DNA of 24,388 nucleotides from Botryllus schlosseri (GCA_000444245.1 ATSW01014944.1:1-24388), one strand, 5' to 3'; positions 9,571-18,954 are shown, counted from the stretch's first letter. Numbers and translations: made by a program. Notes: generated by a model not told the origin, from the letters alone.

Positions 9571-9735
9571 CGGTTACTCAATCCGTGAATACAAAATTTC
9601 CCGAGGGCCGAGTTCACCGAAGGCTGGGTTTACCGAGGGCTGGGTTTGTAAGGCTGGGTTAACCGAGGGCTGGGTTCACCGGCAACCTTTCCAACATTAT
9701 TTTACAGCAAATTTTTTCCAATGTGATGATAAGAA

Positions 9736-10497
9736 GTCACTAATTTTATTATTGATTTTAAAAGTCCCGTTAAAGAGCTTTCCAATGATACCTTACACTT
9801 GATGATATCACTATAACGCAGAGCGAATGTTTGTAGATGTTATAGTTGTGTTTTATCTCACTCCAGAAGGTTGCGTTTACAATTCGCAGCGTGTTTCTTC
9901 TCTTGACGGACCGGCGTAACCGCGCCGTACGACCTTGTTGGCTGACGTACCACGACCTGTCTATTGCACACGTATTCGATGGATCACACTGACGAATATA
10001 TTTTGTTTCTGTCTCCACGACTTGTAACTTTATTGAATCACGTACGGCACTGCAATCGACTTCCGAATCAGCGAATAATTATGAATTAATGTGTATATAC
10101 GCTGTATTACATTCGTATATATATCATAGCCACGAGAGATAAAATGCACCAAACATCGTACGATTTATTTCTCTTATCTATAATTCACACGACAAATAGA
10201 CGACTCACGAAGGTCTTTCGGGTTTTCACTTCAGGGAATTAGGTAAGGTTCACAACACTCCCTATTGCTCAAATCTTGAAATGGCGCGAACAATATATTC
10301 CGTTAAAATCACCTAGTCACCAAGAGATATCTGGAATTGAAAATGAAGTCACATGTGAGTGATTTTCAAAGACATGAACAAAATCACGAGGTTAAAGGTC
10401 AGACTATGCAACTCCAAGTGTCGAAGAAATCGAAAAAGTATCAAGCAGGATATAAATGAACAAGTGTGTAAGTGTCACGCTCAACAGCCCTAATTTG
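9736..10497. repeat. Right terminal inverted repeat of the long-TIR transposon, interrupted
   Basis: The segments 9736-9806 and 10313-10497 together match the left repeat at 7108-7373 in inverse orientation. The break between them is an insertion with 5-bp flanking repeats. Confidence 0.75.
9812..10307 (-). mobile_element. 496-bp insertion with 5-bp flanking repeats, possibly a solo LTR
   Basis: It interrupts the right terminal repeat and is bounded by ATCAC at 9807-9811 and 10308-10312. On the minus strand it has a TATA-like ATATATAC and an AATAAAG about 100 bp apart, which together with the 5-bp repeat would suit a solo LTR. However, its tips (TTTAACG and CGTTATA on the minus strand) are not the usual TG and CA, and instead form a weak 7-bp inverted repeat. 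No coding sequence is present. A short non-autonomous DNA element is an equal possibility. Confidence 0.45.
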
Positions 10498-10917
10498 ACC
10501 AAAATATAGCAAATTTAAACTACATGTATATATTTCTGATATTTTTTCCGCTTGAGCGATCACAAAAAACACACTTTGGGACGGTCATATCTTCGGTTCA
10601 AGATGACCTTTTTTGATGAAATTCGGTGTTCTGAAATCAAAAAACACAGCTCTGTAAGCATGCCTATTTTCATGACAATCCAAGATGGTGGAAATATGGC
10701 CTGGATCACCTGACATGATCTAACCCAGTCGTGCGTCGTTAGCCTGAGCTATTGCGTCGCCGACCTCACAGGCTTTGGCTACTATCTACTCTCGTTTAGA
10801 GACAATGCCGTTAATTGTATTATGATTAGCGATCATTATGTTATGATTGTTAGACAGTGACATCACAAAACAGAACAACATCGAATACTAAACCGCAACT
10901 ATTCATGTACTCAATTA

Positions 10918-11420
10918 TAGGGCTCGGCATAATGATTCGAGTACTCGAATCTGAATCGAGTAGTAATTTTAATGACTCGAGTCGAGTAGTAAAATACTAT
11001 TTTTTCGAGTACTGAAATTATACGTTCCTCGCCGCTGAAAGTTAATTTATCAACAAGATTAATAGTTTCGATACTAATTTTCACAGACGAAGCCTTGAAA
11101 CCTTGACTGGTCGTACCGTAGCATACAATACATATAGTACAAAGCTACAAACATTACTGGTAATAACGCATTTCTGAAGTCATAATCATTCCACATCATT
11201 GCCACCCAGTGAAATGAAATCAGTGTGGTCCCAAAAATACCTAGCTATCTTTAGTATGATCGATAACGGTCTTTGTGGTGGCATAAAAGGTACATATTTG
11301 TAGTTTGAAATGCTATATTCGGTTATGATGTCATGATAAGTGATACTCGATTACTCGACTCGAAGCATAATACGTGATTCAGAATCGAATCACCCGGGTG
11401 CTCGATTTTGCGCAGCCCTA
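10918..11420. mobile_element. hAT MITE (503 bp) inserted in the TA-flanked MITE
   Basis: It starts TAGGGCTCGGC and ends GCGCAGCCCTA, inverted termini typical of one hAT subgroup. The flanking 8-mers CTCAATTA (10910-10917) and CTTATTTA (11421-11428) agree at six of eight positions, as an aged duplication would. Both subterminal regions are rich in ACTCGAGT and ACTCGAAT motifs. There is no coding capacity. Confidence 0.75.
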
Positions 11421-11546
11421 CTTATTTACTGCGAATGCAGGATGCGTACTATACATGGGTACAGGCTTTTCCCCAGAATATACACGTCATTTTAGGGGTG
11501 CGTATTATACATGGGGGCGCACTGCATTCGGCGCACTATTACGGTA

Positions 11547-12357
11547 TAACCTAATTCGAAACATTTTGTTGAAAATAACCCTAGCAAGTGCAACGGCAGT
11601 GTTTTAAATAACGGGAAGTTGGCGATCTAAAAGCACACGCAATTCGTTTCATCTGAATTATAATAACCCACTACATTTATGTAAACATATGTAGCAAACA
11701 TTGATTCATGGTGTTGTATTCTGTTACGAAGGTATCGTATTTTAGCTTACTATTGTCTTATAATGTTAGGCAAAATAGTGTTTCATTCCTGGCACGTTTT
11801 TTGTCATAATTTTTTTCCCCAAGGTAAAAAAATGACAAAACCCATCATCGAAAAGCTGATAAAATTATCTTTCCAACGGTATATAATACGTCTTTATAAG
11901 AATTTTTTCTAGGTTGACCAAACATTCTACAGGAGAATTTTTAGGACTCGAATTTTCAGAGATCTTGTTGAATTTGAATTACAGTACTTCTTTTTCGTCT
12001 TTTTTCCAACCTGCTTCATTTCTATTTTTCATTTTATCTGGCTCTACTAATTCAACTTGAAAAACCCTGACAAGCTTTGCTTTACTATTGAGATTGATTT
12101 TTTGATTTTTTCATCTCGTCGCATTTTTAATTAATATAATAATAATACATTTTGCATTATTAATTTTTGATTTCGGTAATAGGAAAACTTTTTGTGACAA
12201 CCAGCTTCCGAAACAGAACTTATTTTACGAATATTCATGCTACAAATATCAGACTGACACCTGTTATGTAAAATTGCAACAATTTTCAAAAACTCTACAA
12301 CTTTTTCAAGACTGTTTCACAATCACAACAAATGTTTTGAATGTTTCTATTAATTCC
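11547..12357. other. AT-rich intron stretch without a gene
   Basis: Long runs of T and A, no credible exon, no clear terminus. Its right part may be the interior of the element whose end begins at 12358. Confidence 0.4.
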
Positions 12358-12830
12358 CCACTAATATTGTTGATTTCAAAAGTCCTTTACAAGAGCTTTC
12401 CAACGACACCTCACATTTGGTGATACCACCTGGTCAGCAAGAGGTATTTGCAATTGAAAATGCTGTCACGCATGAGTGATTTCTGAAGCTACAAACAAAA
12501 TCATGGGTTCACAGGTCAAACTATGCACCCCCATGTGCCAAAAACGGGTAAGTGAATGAAGTAGGACGTAAATGACCAGGTATGAAATTATCACCTGTAA
12601 TACCCTTCATTTGACGTAAATATGGCAAATTCAAATTACATGTATAAATTTTATACATTATTTCCGCTTGAGCGATTACTAAAACAGCAGTGTTTAAACG
12701 GCCATATCTTCGATTCTAGTTGACCGATTTTCATGAAATTTGTTCTTCTGAAATCAGGAAATGAAGTTTTCTAAGAATGCCAATTTTCATGAAAAACCTA
12801 AAAATTGGTGACATTTTTCCGTTTTTCTTG
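12358..12830. mobile_element. Diverged second copy of the long-TIR transposon's right end
   Basis: It aligns in order with 9736-10690 once the insertion there is skipped: CAAGAGCTTTCCAACGA, GGTGATACCACCTGGTCA, AAATCATGGGTTCACAGGTC, TTCCGCTTGAGCGATTAC, GGCCATATCTTCG and TTCTGAAATCAG. Identity is roughly 70%, so the two copies are old relatives. No transposase coding remains next to it. Confidence 0.7.
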
Positions 12831-13610
12831 TCAACTCGACATGGAGTTACTCAACTGCCCTAACTCCCCTAATTCTGGAGAAATACTTTGAGTACATGAA
12901 AAAACGGCAACATGCACACAGATGCAGGGGATGAATTATAAAAAAAAAGTAGCCAGAATTTGTTTTTAAGGTATAAGGCATGGGGAACGGACTGAAAACC
13001 TAGACTTTTTGAAAGTCGGTCAATTCTGAACAAGCCTAGCGTATATACATATTATATTACGGATCATAGGGGTTTCATTTTAGCTGCACCTTTTATTCGC
13101 AAACAGTGGAATTGGCAATACCACGTTTATAGGGCGGCAAAGAAGTTATAAGCCTATAAAAAGCAGTGACTCTAACGATGGTATAAGTTGGCATACTTCT
13201 ATGCTCCCTTCGTTTTAGTGATATATTGGCATCAACCCTGCGTATGCGTCGTAAGGAATGCAAAAGATTTAACTGTGAAAGCGGACGTTGTATTTAACTT
13301 CATAGTATTATGTCGTGATTCGACTTACTCTTGAGGCTGGAAACTTCTGATATATTTTCCATGTAGCCTGCATATCAGGGTTCTTGGGGTTTTCGCTTCT
13401 GTGAATAACTAGTTTTTGGTCAGTGAAATGAATTCGCACTTTTTTGCCTCCTCGGAATTGTGTGTGGAATTGTGTGTCAATGTCAGCAACCTACTACTAA
13501 AAGTGACTAGAAACCACACCGTTGTCGGGTGGTTATAATGTGGCCTATGAAGATTTCTTACTAAAAATCTCAACATTTTTTTGAAAGGTGCTGGATAATA
13601 CAAGCATTTT
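12831..13610. other. Non-coding intron stretch, nothing recognised
   Basis: No exon or element boundary could be supported. A short run of A occurs near 12940. A 64-residue minus-strand frame at 13409-13603 has no recognisable features. Confidence 0.4.
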
Positions 13611-13619
13611 CCAATCTAC

Positions 13620-13686
13620 TGAGAATTGCTTCGCGGGGCATATGAAATCACGTAGCGGGCCGCGGGCTGTATGTTTGACACCCCTG
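13620..13686. mobile_element. hAT-type right end close to exon 2
   Basis: The stretch ends GTTTGACACCCCTG, which reads CAGGGGTGTCAAAC on the other strand, a typical hAT terminus. GC-rich GCGGGCCGCGGGC lies just inside, as in many Charlie-like elements. The left end is not identified. Confidence 0.55.
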
Positions 13687-13792
13687 TTTTAGATCATAGT
13701 GTGATTGGTTTTTGTTTTAACCTATTTGCTTGGACTCTCATACTTGTTCATTGCAGGGTACTTTTTCGTCACCAAACTTGTTTAATTTTCAG

Positions 13793-14167
13793 ATACACTT
13801 TGTGTAAGGTCTCTCAACAGCACTGACTGTTCTCCAACACCAAGCGAATGGGCAGTTGACCTCGACTATGTGACATTAAATCACAAATACTTCCCAAGGA
13901 CATCCGCCTCGTTCCTCATCCGTTATCGAACAGTTGTACAGGGGATTTCACAGATCATTTGTTCATACCAGTATTACCCTGGAGGAACATGCCAGATATT
14001 CGGTACTTCACCAACCTGTGTGGGATGTACTAACAATGTTGCTGCAAATGGAACAGGATATGCCGAGACTGTATTTACTGTTCAGGAATTGAACACTGCA
14101 AAGAATCAATCGTTAGTGACTTATCAAGTTGCATCTCCTGTGACCATCTTGCAGTTCGAGCTTAAAG
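13793..14167 (+). CDS. Exon 2 of a secreted protein: Cys-rich extracellular segment
   Basis: The 375-bp exon lies between TTTAATTTTCAG and AAAG|GTAATT. It starts with the last two bases of a codon and ends with the first base of one, so it is a symmetric phase 1-1 exon, the class typical of shuffled extracellular domains. The frame is open throughout: after the shared Asp codon it starts TLCVRSLNSTDC and ends TILQFELK. It carries six cysteines (TLC, TDC, IIC, GTC, PTC, VGC), enough for three disulphides, and three N-glycosylation sequons (NST, NGT, NQS). The phase fits the signal-peptide exon at 2147-2201, so the encoded product is probably secreted or a membrane ectodomain. I do not recognise the domain. 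A phase-1 donor implies a further exon, which I could not identify. If the donor were ignored, reading would stop after about 15 more residues. Confidence 0.65.
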
Positions 14168-14276
14168 GTAATTCATTCATTTTGTCATTTCCAGCCACCT
14201 CAATATTGTTATAAGCTGAATAGAAAAGATGGAGTCTTTGAGTGGTTTTTCAATCAGCGTACAGTGGGGCCTAGAA

Positions 14277-14340
14277 CAAGGGTTGGCAAGTTGCGGCCCC
14301 ATAGCCATATTCGTCTTCTCGCATATGCTGCGACTCCCTT
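14277..14340. mobile_element. Possible hAT-type left end
   Basis: CAAGGGTTGGCAAGTTGCGG resembles hAT termini of the CAGGGGTTGGCAA type with one changed base. No matching right end or target duplication was found, so this is tentative. Confidence 0.3.
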
Positions 14341-16400
14341 AAGCATCGTATAATGTTAAAAAATATCGCTAGACTGATCTGGCGTCTACATACAGCACCG
14401 TTGGTATTGAATGGAATGCGAGTTTCAGTCAGACCAAGGCTGTCATCATAATTTCTACCTAAGTGTTTGACGTCCAATCCGTTACGTGGTATCTTTCAAA
14501 GGCCTATAACGAATGCGTGCTGTGCAAAAAATTTGGCAGCTTGGTAATCATGAAAAAATAACATTGGCCTTGAATAAAGAGACCGATGTAGTCGAAACAT
14601 CATATATGAATACTAAAACAACAACATCTAGTAAATCTATCTTCATAAATCTCTAAATCAGATGGAGTATTGGTGTTTAGGATGGCTCTTCAAATATGAT
14701 ATCCGTTTTAGGAAATGACTTTCGGTTATCCTGTGCCCAGTGTAAAAGTACCACTTTGGAAACAACATTTTTCAGATATTATCATGTTCAGAAGCCTCGC
14801 ACTAAGGGCTGTTGGCTCAGAGATTAAACTTTGGTATATCTTCATATTCAGAACACATTCTTCGGAAAAATCATGATTTCTCCCACTTGCCATCCACCTC
14901 CTCCATCCCTTCATAATAATTTAATCACATTTTTTAAAGATTTGTTAACCCATTACCCGCGGGTGGATCCTATATGATGCAAGCACAGTTGTTCACACAC
15001 ACGATTCAATCAATTAATGAAATCTTGCGTTGTAGTGGTCATAAACAGTTACAGTTATCGTCTATAAATAGCTATTGTCAATGCGCATATGAAGAGCTAT
15101 ATATAAATAATTGCCTTACCGCATAATCTGTTCAAAATGCAGATTGAATATAGAAAAAACGTTTCCTGCAAAATACAATGTGTAGCTCAGTTCGCCTGAA
15201 TGAACGCTAATCTTATAATCCCTTATATCTTCCATTCTACATGTCGTAAGCAGACACAGCTGTCGTTTTAAAGTAGTTGTTGATCGCAATGAGTTCATTG
15301 AAACCATGATATCGGGAATTAGTTGGATAGAACACGCTTCAAATTGGTGTGAAATAGAGCAATATTGTGTTACGTGAAAAAATGCCGCATGAGGCCATAT
15401 ACATTCACTTACGATTGCCTTATACAGTTAAATGTCACACACATAGTTAGATGCAGTCCAAAACACTTCAACAAGATCAGTATCACGAAGGTTGGTCTTA
15501 TATATGTTACCCGACGCCAGTGCTGAACACTACAGACATGGGTGTGTAAGTTACGCGAGTACGTTAATCGCGCCTGTAATTACAACATCATACAGACAGT
15601 TGAATCATCCGTTTTATATGTTATACGAAGTTACTGTAGACTTCAATGAATAGATGTTGATCATATGACCATATACTGACGAACCTGTATCGGACATTCG
15701 ATGTGTATAACACGTTTCAAATTGATAAGAGATGAAGCAACAAGAGAAATCGTGCGGCTATGAGAAGTGTCAAACAAGGCAATATATTTACTTCCGATGG
15801 CCTTGTGCAGTTGCAAATTGCACATTTTGTTATGTGCGATCAATAGTATCTATGAGATCAGTAACATGGATTTGGACTGATATAACTGGACCAGGCAAAG
15901 CCGAGTAAACACGAATTACGAGGCGCGTTGCCTCTATCGCAGTGGCCGGAACCTATGGTTCTTTTGGGTATAAGATATGGCTCCTCGCCAAATATATATT
16001 TTTGTACAGAATTGATCAATATCGCAGTGACTTGTTGGTAAATTTTCATCACGGCCAAAATAACTATTGTCGTGGCAGTACAGACATGTCTTTGAGAGGT
16101 AAAGACAATGCTGTCTTCAGGTTTAGGGGCTCGGTTCCCTCTCTTCAAAATCATCAAATTTAAGTTACTGTCACGCCGGCGGCCAATATCACTCGCAAAT
16201 TCCATGCGCCAGTATTGTATGTGATATACTGGGGCCGAATCTTGGCACCTGTTAATTGGTATGCTAATGATTAGTTCTCTGATTGCGCTGTTTATTTAGT
16301 TGCCTGACATAACGACTACGCGTGCTGTTAAGATGTCTCTTCTGTAATAAACGTTTATCGTGTGGCGACATCGTTTCGTGGTGCAACAGGCTCTGTATCC
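14341..16400. other. Non-coding stretch with a faint direct repeat
   Basis: No gene is recognised. Segments near 15335-15440 and 15695-15825 share ordered motifs, AACACG(C/T)TTCAAATTG and later CGAT(T/G)GCCTT with CAGTT, and may be diverged copies of one repeat. A 115-residue minus frame at 15858-16205 overlaps a 73-residue plus frame, and neither has protein-like character. Confidence 0.4.
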
Positions 16401-16405
16401 TGGCG

Positions 16406-16480
16406 TGGTGGCAACGATGGGATTCGAACCCACGCCATCGAAATGACTACTGACTCAGACCTCCTGGCGATGTATCCGAA
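16406..16480 (-). repeat. tRNA-like 3' half (Ser/Leu-like T arm), probably SINE or pseudogene
   Basis: On the minus strand GCGTGGGTTCGAATCCCAT forms a good T stem and loop with a perfect B box (16420-16430). It is followed by CGTTGCC, an A and CCA, as in a mature tRNA 3' end. The nearby 5' sequence does not give a convincing anticodon stem, D arm or matching acceptor strand. The T arm resembles that of serine or leucine tRNAs. A retroposed tRNA piece would explain the encoded CCA. Confidence 0.45.
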
Positions 16481-16834
16481 TCGAAATCATGAATTGTGCG
16501 ATACGTTGAGTCCAAGAGCACAGCGGATATGGCGCCGCCCATTTCAAAACGCAGTTTGCAAATACACATTGTCTTCCTGATCTACGGCGCGAAATGATCT
16601 GTTGTGGATATGACATTCACAATTACAAACTCGAATTACAAACAACACCAGAGAGAAAGAGAGAGGGATGATATTCTTTTTCGCCTGCACCATCGAGATG
16701 CTTTGACGACAGAGTTGCGATACGGCCCCACGAGGTCATCTAGTTTGGGGCCCCATTTTTTTTCTTCTCCTCCATACTATCCGTGATTGCTGAGAGCCTA
16801 GCAGGATAGCTGCGGACACTAATTTTTGAGTCTT

Positions 16835-16897
16835 TGGTATGACCCACGACCTAACACTCGAGAAGCCGGACGCATAACCATTACACTATCTCGCCAT
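16835..16897 (-). repeat. tRNA-like 5' half with A box, probably a SINE head
   Basis: On the minus strand the sequence runs TGGCGAGATAGTGTAATGG (A box TAGTGTAATGG at 16878-16888), then GTTATGCGTC and a degenerate T-arm region, GTCGTGGGTCATACC. The B box is damaged. The order and spacing suit the tRNA-derived promoter of a SINE, with the body extending to lower coordinates. Confidence 0.45.
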
Positions 16898-17393
16898 AGC
16901 TATCCACTTTCCGTTTTTCCACGTTCTGTGTAGTATAAAATTTATGCGTGTAGCGCAACGTTATGTTACCGCCGAATACTTTGAGAATGGAGAAGTATTT
17001 AGGGCGGAGATAATAAAGTTAGATTAGCAATAAAAGTCGATTATCGCGTTCGTCGGGATTATCAACCCAGGATTGAGGAAACCGGTTGATCGCAGCGTAT
17101 AAATTTAGTGTTAATCTCTTGATTTATCGAACCGGAACAAACTATAGATAACTTGTTATCTATAAAAACTGCGTACCATTCCTACGCACAAATATTTCCG
17201 ATAATGACCGTGCCGATGGTCTTCTAGGTAATAGCTTCACTAATTATGTACTTGCCATTGCAGAGCGATACCAATATTCTATAATCCATTTCTTAGCTGT
17301 ACCGAACGAATTGGACAAGACATTCATTTCGCGATGATGATAATTCGACATATTACAGTGGCAGTGTCGCTATCAGCAGGCTGCTGTTTCATT

Positions 17394-17966
17394 ATAGATT
17401 ACTAACCTACGGATAGATACGCAAGTACCGTCGTTACGTTACGGCAAGCAGTTACACTTGGTGCTGAGCAATCTAAAAGCAGCATAATTGGTGAAGTTAA
17501 ACCTTGCGACCCGAGGGCTTATATGTTATGAAACTGGTGTTAATCGAGAGCTACTGCGGCACTGATTCCGAAAATACAAATTAAAATCTTGTGGGGGATA
17601 TGGAACCACCTCAAAACAGCCCTCAAAATCTGAAAACCGGCATTATTCCAACAATGGCCCCGCCGCAACACGATGAACGTAACAATGCCAATTTCGTCAA
17701 GCGATTGTTCAGAACAATGCAGATTTTCAGACTTCGAGGGATGTTTTGACGTGGTTCCATTTCCCTGACAAGATTTCAATTTGTATTCTCAGAATCAGTG
17801 CGACAGTAGCTCTCGATTAAGACCAGTTTCATTAAATTTCACCCCTCGGGTCGCAAGTTATGACACCACCAATTATGCTGCTTTTAGATTGCTCAGCAAT
17901 AAGTGTATCTGTCGCTGGAGCGTAACGACGGGACTTGCGTATCTATCCGTAGGTTAGTAATCTATA
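17394..17966. mobile_element. Inverted-duplicate (foldback) element of 573 bp with 8-bp target duplication
   Basis: Almost the whole element is two arms (about 17394-17660 and 17700-17966) that are reverse complements at roughly 80-85% identity. The tips are ATAGATTACTAACC and GGTTAGTAATCTATA. It is flanked by GTTTCATT on both sides (17386-17393 and 17967-17974). Arm landmarks are GATAGATACGCAAGT, GAGCAATCTAAAAGCAGC and ATCGAGAGCTACTG. There is no coding capacity; a 79-residue frame across the centre is a by-product of the palindrome. Confidence 0.85.
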
Positions 17967-18159
17967 GTTTCATTCAACAAATTGAAAACCGATGGCCTAT
18001 AACGCGTTTTCGCATTATGATGCAACTGATGACACCACTTGATTGAAAACTCGGGACAACTAGACTAACCATCGGGCGTGACCTTTCCAACTTTATGAGT
18101 CGCGATTAGCAGTATTTAATCACACGATTCGCAATATTCCGGATCAGCTAACTTTATTA

Positions 18160-18235
18160 TCTCCGCGCTTGGATTTTCGGAATCAGTGTGGCAGTCACAT
18201 TCGATTAATATCGGTTATAATAAATTCTAAGCTAC
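18160..18235. repeat. Fragment of the same inverted-duplicate family
   Basis: TTTTCGGAATCAGTGTGGCAG followed closely by ATTCGATTAATATCGG parallels the right arm of 17394-17966 (CAGAATCAGTGCGACAG ... CTCGATTAAGACCAG). Only one arm segment is seen. Confidence 0.55.
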
Positions 18236-18359
18236 TTATACAAGGAATTTCGTTATCCTTGGTGGAGGCTTGGCCCGTCTGCGTCTTACCTCTCGTTTCG
18301 AGCAGTTAGAATTAGTGCTACCATGACGTCACGAATTCCCAATTGTGACGTAACAGTTG

Positions 18360-18443
18360 ATTGGCATGTATGGCTCTTTGGGAGTTGAGATGGAAAAATA
18401 GAGCCAATATGGCTCTTCGGGCAAAAAAGGTTCCCGACCACTG
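18360..18443. mobile_element. hAT-type right end
   Basis: The stretch contains repeated ATGGCTCTT and ends GGTTCCCGACCACTG, which reads CAGTGGTCGGGAACC on the other strand, a familiar hAT terminus. The left end was not found. Confidence 0.55.
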
Positions 18444-18711
18444 CTCTATCGCAATGACGTAATCAGCGGCGGCCATGAGTAATGCTTATAACGAAGACTT
18501 TCCTGTCCCGGTGCGCTCGACTGCGTAAATGTATCAAGCTCAGTAATGTCTTGTTTGAATGCCGAAATTGATATGTAGGACAACCACGTCGTCATTCACT
18601 ATGGGAACGATTATGTATCACATCACGTGAAAACGAAAAACAAATTTTCTTTCACTTTTGAGAAATCGCGTGGATTGTTTCAATATCATCTTCACCTCTC
18701 TCGTCTGAGCC

Positions 18712-18794
18712 GTCCGAGTAGCTCAATTGGTTAGGCTGCTATTTCCTGATCACGGCGATATATTGGGCGTCAGTTCAAGTCCCGTTGTTCGCAT
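18712..18794 (+). repeat. Degenerate tRNA-like sequence with A and B boxes, probably a SINE head
   Basis: TAGCTCAATTGG (18719-18730) is a good A box and AGTTCAAGTCC (18772-18782) a slightly altered B box at normal tRNA spacing. The D stem and acceptor stem do not pair well, so a working tRNA gene is unlikely. Confidence 0.5.
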
Positions 18795-18952
18795 TTTATG
18801 AACTTTTTGGTTAATGCATTAAAATTTGGCCTTGAGGCCGACTGCGGGAGTAGGGTTAACATGGAATGACAGAGGGCACGTTGACTGAAGTGATAATTTT
18901 TGATGTTAAGGGGCAGGTGTCTATGGCGAAGACAGTAATCTTCATTATCGAC
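18795..18952. other. Short non-coding spacer
   Basis: It may include the body of the SINE-like sequence just upstream. Nothing else is recognised. Confidence 0.35.
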
Positions 18953-18954
18953 TA

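Larger units (their letters stand above)
9027..9687. mobile_element. Foldback element with about 90-bp inverted termini and 8-bp target duplication
   Basis: The left end, G(A/G)TT(A/G)CC(A/G)GTGAACCC in consensus, runs for about 90 bp through repeated AACCCAGCCCTCGGT units. It is matched in reverse at 9598-9687 with few differences. Both sides are flanked by TTTCCAAC (9019-9026 and 9688-9695). The middle holds tandem arrays and unique AT-rich sequence with no open frame. The 8-bp duplication suits a hAT-mobilised non-autonomous element, but the termini lack the usual CAG start. It sits close to the 5' part of the minus-strand transposase, so it may have silenced that gene. Confidence 0.8.
7103..10727 (-). 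mobile_element. DNA transposon with long terminal inverted repeats and its own transposase
   Basis: The ends are long inverted repeats: 7108-7373 against 9736-9806 plus 10313-10497. Landmarks shared in opposite orientation are GGTATCATTGGAAAGCTC, CACTTGTTCAT and TAACCT near TTTGTTCATG. Between them lies a minus-strand transposase. The right side continues about 230 bp beyond the part matched on the left, so the left tip appears lost. The right extension recurs at about 12600-12790 in a related copy, so it belongs to the element. Two later insertions lie inside it, at 9027-9687 and 9812-10307. Its exact ends and target duplication cannot be fixed. Confidence 0.75.
6722..11544 (+). mobile_element. 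TA-flanked MITE, second copy, split by nested insertions
   Basis: The left part (6722 to about 7102) starts after TA with CCGTAATTTTCCATGTATAA. The right part (about 10728-11544) ends CTATTACGG followed by TA. Both parts line up with the intact copy at 18955-19764. The left part stops after GATTCATCGCGTCAA, and the right part resumes near CGTGCGTCG. Relative to the intact copy about 145 bp of the middle are missing, so the insertion between them was accompanied by a deletion or was followed by one. A separate hAT MITE sits in the right part at 10918-11420. Confidence 0.8.
2202..13792 (+). other. Large transposon-filled intron between the two exons
   Basis: The proposed intron has GTAAGT at its start and TTTAATTTTCAG at its end, both strong metazoan splice sites. 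Most of its length can be assigned to mobile elements listed separately. The remainder, mainly 4230-5029, 6281-6719 and 11547-12357, has no exon-like open frame with splice sites that I could find. Confidence 0.55.
16401..17393. other. Non-coding stretch between tRNA-like sequence and palindromic element
   Basis: No gene is recognised. A GA-rich run (GAGAGAAAGAGAGAGGG) lies near 16651. A small perfect hairpin with arms TATAGATAAC and GTTATCTATA lies at about 17143-17164. Confidence 0.4.

Noticed and set aside
14168-14214. Continuation of exon 2 to the stop at 14212
   Set aside because: A good donor lies at 14168, the phase 1-1 symmetry is lost if it is ignored, and no poly(A) signal follows closely.
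15858-16205. 115-residue minus-strand frame as a gene or exon
   Set aside because: Overlapping frames on both strands, no splice-site support, no recognisable domain.
16406-16500. Functional tRNA gene on the minus strand
   Set aside because: The T arm and 3' end are good, but no anticodon stem, D arm or pairing acceptor strand could be formed.
17540-17779. 79-residue minus-strand open frame
   Set aside because: It spans the centre of the palindromic element and has no protein-like features.
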